A stretch of 64,000 nt of DNA, taken from NCBI RefSeq assembly GCF_001696455.1, contig NZ_MAUJ01000006.1, positions 186,001 to 250,000 of the forward strand, given 5' to 3'. This DNA comes from Pseudoalteromonas luteoviolacea (GTDB lineage: Bacteria; Pseudomonadota; Gammaproteobacteria; Enterobacterales; Alteromonadaceae). The notes below the pieces were generated by a model. That model saw nothing but the letters and a program-made list of their open reading frames with translations, ran no database searches and was not told the origin of the DNA. The position numbers were made by a program, and so were the translations under genes. Shown piece by piece: positions 1 through 9,292 of this stretch (positions are counted from its first letter, which is position 1; the number at the start of each line of letters is the position of its first letter).

Positions 1-3000
1 CGATTTAAATGTGGTGTTCGTTGCTTTAATACGTAAGCGACCATCAGAGAATATTCTAATTGCTGCTTTTGACTTATTATCGCTTTCGGTAAAGGTAATT
101 AAGTTGGAATTGTCATCGGGGTTCAATGCATTCACTTTCACCCAGGCTTCAATTGTGTAAGAGCTATTCGGATTGAAGCCTGAATTCAGAGTTTGAACCA
201 TGCTCTGATCCGTGCCATCAAAGACAACTGATTGACCGAAGCCATTGATGATAGACAAGTCTTTGTGGAATGGGCTTTCTACATAAGTCCATTCAGAACA
301 TGCAGGGCTCCCAAGATCTGTGCCATCGTCAGGTGTCACACAAAATGCCACATAGTTATCAATATCGTCTAATGACAAGGTATATGATTGGTAAAGCTCA
401 CCCTCAATAACTTGTGCGTCAGTCTCATTGCCAGTTGCAGAACGATACCATTGGAAACGCGTCGCTTCTTCGATATCTCCATCTGGATCCGAATAAGAAT
501 AAGTCCCGAATACTGTAGACTTACCAATAAAGTCACCCGTGACTGTGACATCAGATGCCACTGGCGCATTATTTTTGTACGACAATACCGGCTCGCCACA
601 CACGCCGTTAGTATTACACAGATCAAACGATAGGTGCGTTGTATACGAATTTTGAGCCAGTGTGATTTCCGTTTCACCACCAAAATCTGTGTCAGAGAAC
701 TCAAACACCCACTCACTATCCATTAACGGACCATATGAGCCTTTTTCGTACTGAATGCCTTGCTTACCCATGAAGTAAGCTCGGGCGTCAGTACACACGG
801 CTTCTTGCACGTTATATGAGAACTCTAAGAACTTAAACGGCATTTTATACGACGCTTTCATCTTACTGTTGTTCACAAACTTAGACTGAACATCCACTGT
901 TAATGTCGCGTCAATCATGCCATCGTTATTAACGTCATGCGCAAGTTCTGGCGTGAATACAATGTCGTCTTCTGGGTCAAAATAAATTTCTGTGCCATCT
1001 TCTAACACTAAAATTGCTGAAGGCTCAACATTCAACTCAAAGTCTTGGAATAAATCTAATGTGATACTCACAAAAGTATCTAAGGTGCTGAACTTATAAC
1101 TACGGTATAAATCTTCACCCACTGGTGCATAAAAGTCTTCAATACACTGCTCAGAAGTACCTTCAACCGCCTCCATGCCCGCTTTAGCATGCCATTTGGT
1201 CCAATTTGAACCCCAATATACTTCTTCAGACACCCAATCAATTAAATCATGACCAGCAAGAAAACGTAGCTTATCTACCTCTAAATTAATGGTTTTCTCA
1301 ATGGCTTTTCTGGCGCTATTTGCGACATCAGCTGCTAACGTATCGCGAGTTAGATTTTTGATATATAGCGCAATCTCTTCGTCTGTCGTTTCAGCTCGAA
1401 CAAAAGAGGTGATCGATGCCAATGGATCTGAGTGATCTGTGCTGATAATCTCAAATCCATCGGTTGCACCTAGATGAGCATAAACAACATCTACAAGGTA
1501 GTCGCCGTCAACCATACTGGTGTCGTACGTTAGGTTTGAACTAACTTGTTTTGCATGCGCAATTGTCGTTGCCAGCGATAACTCATAATGGTGTTCTGCA
1601 ATGAGGGTAGCAATTTCGTCATCTGTCAGTTCACGCGTTAAATCGTAAACTTCCACACCCTCGTCCAACTTGTAACAATCGGCACGATTTAAAGCATTGG
1701 CACAGTTGTCACCATAAATGCCTGATGACTCTGAACCGACACTTTTCTCATATGAACCATAGTCAATTTTGGTTGTGTCATTCAGGTTTGGGAATACTTC
1801 CGACTCAAAGCTCATGAAGAAGTCTTCAACAATTAACTCCGCTGAGATTTGTACGCCTGGGGAAGACGCCATGAAGTTCGAGTGAGGGTCCACTTTAAAT
1901 TGCGTGGTTAAGTTAACCGGTTGACCTACTTGAATTTCATCTGGGTATTTTAAGTCCATGGCTAATGGGATATCCGCTTCAACCCAACCACCAAAGACAT
2001 CAAGACCACCCACATAGTGAATTTTACCGCCTGACTGTACTCTAAATGCAGGCCAGGTCGCCGCGCCCGTATCTTCATCAGGCAGCGTCCAAGTCATTTT
2101 AGTTTCAGTTGATGCCCAATCAGGTGAACTCATACCAAGCAGTTCAAGCACGGTATTGTTACCCCAATAACTGCCCTCACCACTTGCGTCACCGGAAAAG
2201 CTTATGGTCATGGCTTCCATGTCTAATACATCAACGGTAATGTTCGCCACATCCGTTGTGTTGTATTGGTCATAAACAATGACTTCTAAGTTATAGCTAG
2301 CGGTGTTTTCGAAGTCTAAACGAGAAATGTCAGGGCTGATGCTTAACACACCGGTTTGTGCATCTAGCACTAGGTCACCATCTGTGTTGCCACTTAGAAT
2401 TTGAAAAGTAACAAAGTCGCCGACATCATTCGGGTCGGCCAAAATAGTGCCAATCTCAGTACCACTTGCAGAAGCTTCACTCACAGTGAAAGATTGCGCT
2501 TCAATGGTGGGCGCATTGTTAACGGCAATACTCACACCGTCTTGCACTAACATGGTCGCAGCGCCTGCTGTAAACACTTTATAGGTGATATTGTCGATAA
2601 CTTGCGTTGTGCCTGAATCAACCCACTGGTTGTTCGCCGCACCAATATAGTCATCATCATCACCTAAAATGCGCAAGTTTGAGTTGCTGCTGACACTTTT
2701 ATTCAGTGTGATTGAATTTGCACCTGAGCCTCGAATGTCAAACACCTCAACGTTACGCACGCGAGATGCTTGCGCTGCGAGATTGAGGTTAATGCCTGCG
2801 CCATCAAAAACCAATGTATCTGTATTGCCGCCCCCGTCGATACGCGTGAAGGTATTGTCAGAGATAAAAATGGTATCTTCGCCAGGGCCTGCATACACCG
2901 CATCAGCCCCTCCATTGGTGCGAATAACATCATCACCGGTTCCCGTTGCGATATTATCTGCCGTTGCTGCACCTGTGATTGTATCATCACCCACAGTGCC

Positions 3001-5880
3001 CCAAAGTGTCACTAAATTACCATCGCCGTTTAATACATATACTGCACCGGTGTTGCTTAAATTGTTTTTATCAGCAGAAGGCGTACCAAATTGAATATCT
3101 TTGATGCCATCGCCATTGATGTCACCCGCGCTGGCGATGAACTGACCTAACTGCTCGCCACCGTTACCTTCAGAATAAAAACCTTGTTTTGTCTCAATAA
3201 TTTCGCTTAGATAAACAGGGTTTGTACCTGCACGTCCGTATACTGCATATACACGGCCTTTGTTATCTTCTGCAAACGGATCGCCAACAATGATGTCGTC
3301 AAAACCATCACCATTTAGGTCACCTGCACCACCGATAGAGCCCAAAATAACCTGTAAATCACTGTGATCAATATTGGATGCATCATTGTGAATAACAAAG
3401 CCACCGTTGCCTTGTGCAATATCCGCTAAGTTAATTTCATCGGCAACGTTTACTCCACCGAATAAGATATACGCGCGGGGATGGTCAATGGCAGAGCAAC
3501 ACCCTGTATCGGTCAGCAATAACGCAATATCGTCAACACCATCAGCATTCACGTCACCAACATGGGATGTGGTAAATGAAGGCAGTGTATTTAAGCTTGC
3601 ACGACCAAAATTAAAACCGTAGTTGCCGCTGGCTTCCGGGATGATTTTAATGCCATTTCCACTCGATTTGATGCTGTTGTACTTAATCGATTCGCCACCG
3701 ATACGGCCATATGCAACATAACTGGTGCCAGACGTATCAACATATAAACCATGGCTCACGATAAAGTCAGTTAAACCGTCACTGTTAAAATCACCGGTTG
3801 GTAATACTTGTGCACCATAGTGCCACCCGCTGAATAGCCTTCTGCTTGGGCGAGTAATCGCAAAACCTTGCGTGTTGTAGTCTGTCGCAACATTGGCTAA
3901 CTGAACCACGTTGTTGTCTTTCTTACCGTAAACAACATAGGCTAAGTTAGGATCTGCCGTGCCATCTTCTAGCAAGTCTCTTAATTCAAATGCCCCCGTT
4001 CCTGCTAAAAAACGCGTAACTGTTTCACCGATAACAATGTCACCGAGGCCATCACCATTCACATCGCCGACAACTAGCGTCCCACCTGCGTAGTCTTCAG
4101 TGTAAGCGCCATGAATAGCAAAGCCGTCGTCACTGCCTCCCTCGTTTAAATCAGACAGTGGCACATAGTTGGTGTCTGTTTTACCAAATACAACGTAGGT
4201 TGAACCTGAATGCTTACCGTTAGTACCTGCATAAGGCGCACCCACCACAACGTCTGACAATCCGTCACCATTGATATCAACGCCGCCTGCCACCGCAAAA
4301 CCTGCGTTATCGCCAGACTCAGCTCCCATGATCCCAAAACCACGAGTACCACCGATCACTTCCGTTAGTGATGGAAATGTGCCCGTTGCATCACTGAAAA
4401 GAACGTAAGCTGCACCATTATCTTCGTACATAAAGGTGCCATCATTTCTATAAACATCTGCTTGAGGAGAGCCTACAATAATATCGTCAAAGCCGTCACC
4501 GTTTACGTCACCAGCAGGGGCTACTGACCAACCAGCCCAGTCATCCGCTGCTAGACCATCAATGGATTGCGCATTGTTGTTCAGAGAGTCATTAATGTCG
4601 TTTACATTAATCGTGACTGTCGAATCATACGTATTGCCTGCCCCATCTTTCACACGAACCGTTAATACGTACTGATTATTGCCCAGCTCAAAATCTAATT
4701 GTGTTTGGTCAGCAACTTTAATGTCACCTTTGATTGCATCAATTGAGAACACACCCGCATCGTTACCAGAGACGATTTCATAGCTATAATGTTCCAGTGG
4801 TATATCCCAACGACCCGCCTCAAAGATTTGATAATGCAGTTCAAACTCACCAAAGCGGTTTGGTACCACACTTTCATTATCGCCATGCAAATACCCTTGT
4901 AGCATCATTGGCGCAACGAAGTTTAAGCGTACCGCCGCATCAACAATGTCTTTGTCTATTCCCACCGCTTGAACGAAGACAACTGGGTTGTTATAAGATT
5001 TCGAAAAAGTGATTGAAAATGGCGAATCACTACCTGAATCAGCGACTTTGATGACGCCCGTTTCACCTACAATTGCCAAGCTTTCTGTAAATAATAAGCC
5101 TGAACCTTGCAGTGCAAACACGTTAACGTTTTCAGCCGCATGGGCGTCATCGTCAATATTATCAATGTGCACTTTTACACGGTTTGCTGAGACTTCATCA
5201 ATCGCCACACCACTTTGAGATGTGCCATTGTAGGATGCTAAGGAGGTTAAAATCGTTGGGGCTTCTGTAATTGGCGCACTAAACGCATGGCCATGAACCT
5301 GATGTGTCACCGCAGAGCCTGTGCTTGAAACTTCAAATGGCTTGTCATTCCAAAGCGCTGAGATGGGCTCAGCAAATGCTATCCAGCCAAGCGTTTCGCC
5401 CTCACCAGTATTGGTAAAGCTTTGAATAACACTGGTGCCTTTTTTATCGAGCTCAGACTCCAGTACGGCCTCAAACCCCTGTGCACTCACGTTATCTAAG
5501 CGGTGACGCATCAACAGTCTATTATTGTTTTTGCTCGTTAGGCCAGAATAAGAGTAAGTACTGACTTCATACTCTACTGCGTAGTCACTATTGGATTGGA
5601 TCTGACCGAAAACAATCGGCGCTTGCGTAAAACTTGAGGCAAATGAGATGGGCTCAAATGCTTCACCATTGGTTACCCAATTTTTTATGTCTGTTTTACC
5701 GACTTCTAAACGCACCGTTTTATCGGATACGCCATCAACAAAACTCACCCGACCAATGGTGGTGTTTGTTTTGGTATTTTCATCAACATGGATTGTTAAT
5801 GGTGCCATAGCAGCTTCAGCACTATTGGGGACACTTGCCCCCAAAGTCAGCAAGGCTAAGCACAGTTTAGTCCGCATCAT
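1..5880 (-). CDS. Giant secreted multidomain surface protein, C-terminus beyond window
   Basis: The frame is open from the ATG at 5880 to the window edge (1,960 codons, no stop), so the gene is partial at its 3' end. An AGGGGG ribosome site lies 10 nt before the start. Residues 1-23 are a signal peptide. Residues about 70-360 hold three related H-type-lectin-like units, followed by a cadherin-like domain (about 362-431). Residues about 455-930 contain seven FG-GAP repeats with DxNxDG calcium loops, as in an integrin-alpha-type propeller. RTX-like GxGxD repeats follow (about 960-1020), then a second cadherin-like domain (about 1120-1216). About 550 residues are unrecognised, then an Ig-like stretch (about 1770-1870) and the start of a LamG domain (about 1875 on). 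The family role is calcium-dependent adhesion or glycan binding at the cell surface; the ligand is unknown. It stands alone, with no secretion gene nearby in the window. Confidence 0.88.
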   Translation of the reverse strand, partial: MMRTKLCLALLTLGASVPNSAEAAMAPLTIHVDENTKTNTTIGRVSFVDGVSDKTVRLEVGKTDIKNWVTNGEAFEPISFASSFTQAPIVFGQIQSNSDYAVEYEVSTYSYSGLTSKNNNRLLMRHRLDNVSAQGFEAVLESELDKKGTSVIQSFTNTGEGETLGWIAFAEPISALWNDKPFEVSSTGSAVTHQVHGHAFSAPITEAPTILTSLASYNGTSQSGVAIDEVSANRVKVHIDNIDDDAHAAENVNVFALQGSGLLFTESLAIVGETGVIKVADSGSDSPFSITFSKSYNNPVVFVQAVGIDKDIVDAAVRLNFVAPMMLQGYLHGDNESVVPNRFGEFELHYQIFEAGRWDIPLEHYSYEIVSGNDAGVFSIDAIKGDIKVADQTQLDFELGNNQYVLTVRVKDGAGNTYDSTVTINVNDINDSLNNNAQSIDGLAADDWAGWSVAPAGDVNGDGFDDIIVGSPQADVYRNDGTFMYEDNGAAYVLFSDATGTFPSLTEVIGGTRGFGIMGAESGDNAGFAVAGGVDINGDGLSDVVVGAPYAGTNGKHSGSTYVVFGKTDTNYVPLSDLNEGGSDDGFAIHGAYTEDYAGGTLVVGDVNGDGLGDIVIGETVTRFLAGTGAFELRDLLEDGTADPNLAYVVYGKKDNNVVQLANVATDYNTQGFAITRPSRRLFSGWHYGAQVLPTGDFNSDGLTDFIVSHGLYVDTSGTSYVAYGRIGGESIKYNSIKSSGNGIKIIPEASGNYGFNFGRASLNTLPSFTTSHVGDVNADGVDDIALLLTDTGCCSAIDHPRAYILFGGVNVADEINLADIAQGNGGFVIHNDASNIDHSDLQVILGSIGGAGDLNGDGFDDIIVGDPFAEDNKGRVYAVYGRAGTNPVYLSEIIETKQGFYSEGNGGEQLGQFIASAGDINGDGIKDIQFGTPSADKNNLSNTGAVYVLNGDGNLVTLWGTVGDDTITGAATADNIATGTGDDVIRTNGGADAVYAGPGEDTIFISDNTFTRIDGGGNTDTLVFDGAGINLNLAAQASRVRNVEVFDIRGSGANSITLNKSVSSNSNLRILGDDDDYIGAANNQWVDSGTTQVIDNITYKVFTAGAATMLVQDGVSIAVNNAPTIEAQSFTVSEASASGTEIGTILADPNDVGDFVTFQILSGNTDGDLVLDAQTGVLSISPDISRLDFENTASYNLEVIVYDQYNTTDVANITVDVLDMEAMTISFSGDASGEGSYWGNNTVLELLGMSSPDWASTETKMTWTLPDEDTGAATWPAFRVQSGGKIHYVGGLDVFGGWVEADIPLAMDLKYPDEIQVGQPVNLTTQFKVDPHSNFMASSPGVQISAELIVEDFFMSFESEVFPNLNDTTKIDYGSYEKSVGSESSGIYGDNCANALNRADCYKLDEGVEVYDLTRELTDDEIATLIAEHHYELSLATTIAHAKQVSSNLTYDTSMVDGDYLVDVVYAHLGATDGFEIISTDHSDPLASITSFVRAETTDEEIALYIKNLTRDTLAADVANSARKAIEKTINLEVDKLRFLAGHDLIDWVSEEVYWGSNWTKWHAKAGMEAVEGTSEQCIEDFYAPVGEDLYRSYKFSTLDTFVSITLDLFQDFELNVEPSAILVLEDGTEIYFDPEDDIVFTPELAHDVNNDGMIDATLTVDVQSKFVNNSKMKASYKMPFKFLEFSYNVQEAVCTDARAYFMGKQGIQYEKGSYGPLMDSEWVFEFSDTDFGGETEITLAQNSYTTHLSFDLCNTNGVCGEPVLSYKNNAPVASDVTVTGDFIGKSTVFGTYSYSDPDGDIEEATRFQWYRSATGNETDAQVIEGELYQSYTLSLDDIDNYVAFCVTPDDGTDLGSPACSEWTYVESPFHKDLSIINGFGQSVVFDGTDQSMVQTLNSGFNPNSSYTIEAWVKVNALNPDDNSNLITFTESDNKSKAAIRIFSDGRLRIKATNTTFKS

Positions 5881-6361
5881 AATATTAATACCCCCTATTA
5901 ATTGACAGATACAGTTCAACTTAGGGTTTATGACATGCAAATGTGCAAAAAAATGGAACGAATTAAAACATGCTTGAAACATCATTATTTAAATTATAAA
6001 AACAATAAACGTGATAGAAACGCAACTGCTGTGTTGTCCTAATGATGGTGTGGTATACCAAAGTGTTTAAGCGCTGATTAAACATGACACGGTTTGTGCA
6101 CGAGCTACGATTAACGCTTGTCGTCTATTGATTGAATAAGTGTCACTTTAAAATTGGGATTGCGTGCTACTGTCTGTCATAGCGCGAAACATCTGCAGGA
6201 TGAAGGCTAGTAGCCGCTTTCTTTGGTGGTGTGGGGTGACTGATTTTCATGTTCAAAAAATTTAAAAACGGATCCTAACTGCGCAACAGTCGCACAGCAG
6301 GATAGTTACTTAGCAAATTTTAAATCGAGAACTGGCTTTGATTATTGTTGTGGTTGCTGTT
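5881..6361. other. Intergenic region upstream of the giant surface gene
   Basis: AT-rich spacer of about 480 bp between the start of the giant gene and the 3' end of the orphan gene, both on the minus strand. Apart from the AGGGGG ribosome site at 5891-5896, I see no RNA gene, convincing coding frame, repeat or strong terminator. It must hold the promoter of the giant gene, but no clear -10/-35 pair stands out. Confidence 0.5.
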
Positions 6362-7639
6362 TTATTGAAAAGAGTTAAGGTAATTCACAGCTGTAAGCAG
6401 TTTAGAGTTCAATTTCGACATATCATCTATTTCAGGTGTTTTTGATGGCCGAACGCCTTCAAAGCGCTTAAGCACTTTATTTAAACGGTAATATAACCCA
6501 GCCTCCCCCTGATTCCACTGCTCCTGATAAATCTGTTCGCCAAATTCGTAGCCTATTATAGAAAGGATATCTAATACATTAGATCTGTTAACATCCGATG
6601 CCACTCTGTAATGGCCACTTCCTCCGTCTATCCATGAAAGCCTGCATTCTTTAATTTGAAAATTGCCCGCAGCAAGCACTTCTCCATGATTCGCTAACTG
6701 AGAGTGGGGAACATATTGAAAGAACGGCTTCGCTGCCCCTCCTTCTCCAATATATTCAGCAGCAGGCATATAAAGTATTTTCTTCGAGGGTAAAACCACG
6801 TACATATAAAAACCATCTCTCAGTGGGAAACCGTGATAACCAACCAGTGTATCTGCCCCCCATTTGTCATTTCTGGGCATAATGTACAGGTTTGGAAACT
6901 CTTCACTTGAGCCAACCATTTCACCATCTCTGGATTTATTTTCGTACCAGTCACCCAACGCATGAATATTGTTAACTGTCTTAGTTATATATTCACCAGA
7001 TGCGTTGTAATACCCTTGATTTGAAAAATATCTCATGTTCCGGTTGAGTTCATCGCGCCTCTCTTGCACTTCTTGTGTAGCAGCTTGTGGAGGGAGTACG
7101 TAATGTTTAGCAATACGAAGAATTAGCTTATCAGTGGTGCTTGTACCCCATGATATTCTTGCCGGAATAAAACAATCTCTTAGCGTTTCATTTAACAGTT
7201 CATAGACGTTTATGCAAGCACACACATAACTATGGGTGTATCTCGCAGGAACGTTGTTCACGGATTGTACAAGGTTTAATCCAACTTGGCACTTCTCTTC
7301 AAAGAAGTGCTGAAGTGTAGCCTGAGTTGCTTTTGCTATGCAGTGATGGTGAATTTTAACCATTTCTTCTGAAGTCGGAATCTCATCAAACCTATTGTCA
7401 TTTGCAAATAGCCTGTTAAGCCCTACACCGTAACTATGGATGTTTTCCCACAGATGGTTACATACTGGACTGATGTCGCGCCGTGTCATCAGCAACGACA
7501 TGGTTTCATTCAATTTTTCTGCGGTATTTCCTGCTGCATTTTCCAGTAACATCTTTAAAACAGAGTAATATTTGTTTGAGTTACTTTTAAGCTGGTACTC
7601 CACTTCTGCGAGAAACCATTTCTTGTTAACGTTAGCCAT
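6362..7639 (-). CDS. Orphan protein with C-terminal PHSQ...SGHYR motif, function unknown
   Basis: 425 residues, no signal peptide or membrane segment, so probably cytoplasmic. The N-terminal half is helical and rich in His, Asn and Cys, and I do not recognise it. The C-terminal part (about 268-365) has strand-rich sequence with FFQYVPHSQL (306-315), an AAG turn (323-325) and SGHYR (341-345). This spacing resembles the 'HSS...AG...SGHYRP' block of plant IQ-motif proteins and some bacterial effectors or toxins; that comparison is from memory. The gene stands alone between the rnpB 3' flank and the giant surface gene, interrupting an otherwise core gene order, which suggests acquisition. A toxin, effector or defence role is possible but unproven; no partner immunity gene is visible. 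Confidence 0.75.
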   Translation of the reverse strand: MANVNKKWFLAEVEYQLKSNSNKYYSVLKMLLENAAGNTAEKLNETMSLLMTRRDISPVCNHLWENIHSYGVGLNRLFANDNRFDEIPTSEEMVKIHHHCIAKATQATLQHFFEEKCQVGLNLVQSVNNVPARYTHSYVCACINVYELLNETLRDCFIPARISWGTSTTDKLILRIAKHYVLPPQAATQEVQERRDELNRNMRYFSNQGYYNASGEYITKTVNNIHALGDWYENKSRDGEMVGSSEEFPNLYIMPRNDKWGADTLVGYHGFPLRDGFYMYVVLPSKKILYMPAAEYIGEGGAAKPFFQYVPHSQLANHGEVLAAGNFQIKECRLSWIDGGSGHYRVASDVNRSNVLDILSIIGYEFGEQIYQEQWNQGEAGLYYRLNKVLKRFEGVRPSKTPEIDDMSKLNSKLLTAVNYLNSFQ

Positions 7640-7741
7640 AATTGTCCAAAAATTTGTTGTAATAAGTGCAGGTATTCTATTTTGGAAAAACCATTATGGC
7701 TCGGGGGAAACACTGAAAATTGATAGCTCTTGGAAAAGTGA

Positions 7742-7790
7742 GAGTCGGTTTGTAAGCCGCATTCCTAGTCAAACAATCGTTCGTTTAGAT
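7742..7790 (-). repeat. Decayed partial copy of the rnpB 3' end
   Basis: Positions 7742-7764 match rnpB positions 7968-7990 at 17 of 23 bases, and most differences are transitions. After a 10-nt segment that replaces 20 nt of rnpB, 7775-7789 again match rnpB 8011-8025 closely. Order and orientation are those of rnpB, so this looks like a degenerate fragment of the RNase P RNA 3' region, not a chance match. It lacks the rest of the RNA and cannot be functional RNase P. Confidence 0.6.
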
Positions 7791-7807
7791 AGTTAAAAAG
7801 GAAGGTG

Positions 7808-7825
7808 TGAGTTGGTCTATAAGAC
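7808..7825 (-). repeat. Short direct repeat of the rnpB 3' terminus
   Basis: Matches rnpB 7967-7984 at 16 of 18 bases in the same orientation, 159 bp from the intact 3' end. With the fragment at 7742-7790 it forms a series of rnpB-end copies on the 3' side of the gene. Such copies are left when elements insert at the 3' end of an RNA gene, or by tandem duplication. No integrase is visible. Confidence 0.55.
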
Positions 7826-7920
7826 AACTGAAAAAATCTGATTTTATTGAATTTTTAGAATCTGAAATTTAATTTGAGTGCAACCGTGTACCTTTGGTCG
7901 ACCACGGTTCTGAAATGTAG

Positions 7921-7956
7921 GGGTTTTAGAAAACCGCTTGAAAGATCAAGCGGTTA
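7921..7956 (-). terminator. Rho-independent terminator of rnpB
   Basis: A 10-bp perfect stem (7932-7941 with 7946-7955) and a 4-nt loop are followed, on the minus strand, by a TTTTCTAAAA tract. It lies 12 nt past the mature rnpB 3' end. Confidence 0.8.
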
Positions 7957-7967
7957 CTAAAATTTCT

Positions 7968-8323
<356 letters not shown>

Positions 8324-8329
8324 CGGCGC

Positions 8330-8358
8330 ATTATACCTGTTTCTAGCCTAAAGCACAG
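8330..8358 (-). promoter_or_regulatory. rnpB promoter
   Basis: A perfect TATAAT at 8330-8335 on the minus strand is followed by a GC-rich discriminator (GCGCCGC) just before the rnpB 5' end. The -35 at about 8352-8358 is weak. This layout fits a strong, growth-rate-controlled stable-RNA promoter. Confidence 0.7.
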
Positions 8359-8369
8359 CGGATTTTTTG

Positions 8370-9230
8370 CTATTCTTCTCTTTGTGCAATAATCGCTTTG
8401 TACAATGCGTTCTTTTTCAGACCAAAGTACTCAGCAGCCACACCACATGCCTTTTTAAGCGGCATTTCAGCTTCCAAAAGCGAAATTAATTTTTGTGCTT
8501 CAGGCGTGATTGCCGCAGTTTCCTTGCCCTTTCCAGGCAACATAAGTACCAACTCACCACGCTGCCTTTCTGGCTCATCGGTTAGAAAAGCAATTAGCTC
8601 AGACACTTCACCGCTAAAAAACGTTTCATATGTCTTAGTGAGCTCTTTGGCAAACACCACTTGCTGCTGTTCTCCTAACGCGCTGGCAAGATCATCCAGA
8701 CTCGCCATAATGCGGTGCGTACTTTCATACATAATGCTGGTGATCCCAGACTCAAACGCCTCTTTGAAAAACTGTTGTCTAGCTTGGCTTTTTGCTGGCG
8801 TAAAGCCAATAAATTGAAACTTATCGGTTGGTAATCCTGAGCAGCTCACCGCAGAAATTGCAGCACATGCCCCCGGAACCGGTGTCACTTGCGCACCAAA
8901 TTCTCGGCAAATGTTCACCACGGCATAGCCTGGATCACTGATAAGCGGTGTGCCCGCATCTGAAACCAAGGCGATATCTTTGCCTTCATTCAACCAATCT
9001 AAGACCTGCTGCGCTTTTTGTTTTTCATTATGATCATGCAGCGCAAAGGTTTTTGCTTTAATATTAAAGTGACTAAGTAATTTACCTGTATGGCGAGTAT
9101 CTTCTGCGGCAATTAAATCGACCTCAGCTAATGTCTTCAGCGCCCGTTCACTGATGTCTTCTAAATTACCGATGGGCGTGGCCACGATATAAAGGGTGCC
9201 AATTTTATTAGTGGTTTCGGCTTTTGTCAT
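8370..9230 (-). CDS. rsmI: 16S rRNA (cytidine1402-2'-O)-methyltransferase
   Basis: 286 residues, the normal length. RsmI uses S-adenosylmethionine to 2'-O-methylate C1402 in the decoding centre of 16S rRNA. The family signatures are clear: TLYIVATPIGNL near the N-terminus, AAEDTRHT, and the SAM-binding loops LVSDAGTPLISDPG and PVPGACAAISAVSCSGLPTD. I chose the ATG at 9230 because GGAG lies 6 nt before it; a TTG 12 nt further upstream has no such site. The start lies 63 bp from the divergent lpoA start, so the two genes share a promoter region. Confidence 0.96.
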   Translation of the reverse strand: MTKAETTNKIGTLYIVATPIGNLEDISERALKTLAEVDLIAAEDTRHTGKLLSHFNIKAKTFALHDHNEKQKAQQVLDWLNEGKDIALVSDAGTPLISDPGYAVVNICREFGAQVTPVPGACAAISAVSCSGLPTDKFQFIGFTPAKSQARQQFFKEAFESGITSIMYESTHRIMASLDDLASALGEQQQVVFAKELTKTYETFFSGEVSELIAFLTDEPERQRGELVLMLPGKGKETAAITPEAQKLISLLEAEMPLKKACGVAAEYFGLKKNALYKAIIAQREE

Positions 9231-9292
9231 TGAGGTCTCCAAGATCAGTCAGTAAGATATTCACATACAAAGTGATGAGTGAAGGTATACGC

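Larger units (their letters stand above)
7640..7967. other. Intergenic region between orphan gene and rnpB, with rnpB-like remnants
   Basis: This 328-bp stretch has no credible coding frame. It contains two sequences related to the 3' end of rnpB (7742-7790 and 7808-7825), a weak inverted repeat (arms at 7882-7888 and 7903-7909) and the rnpB terminator. The promoter of the orphan gene should lie at about 7650-7700 on the minus strand, but no strong consensus is visible. Confidence 0.6.

Noticed and set aside
2669..3094. Plus-strand open frame of 141 codons and several others in 1-5880
   Set aside because: Antisense to the giant minus-strand gene; produced by its biased Asp/Gly/Asn codons.
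6199..6229. Possible further rnpB-end copy on the far side of the orphan gene
   Set aside because: Only about 60 percent of bases match in short blocks; not distinguishable from chance by eye. If confirmed by alignment it would support an island boundary.
9224..9292. Longer N-terminus for lpoA
   Set aside because: It would overlap rsmI and place the lipobox about 42 residues in, too far for a lipoprotein signal.
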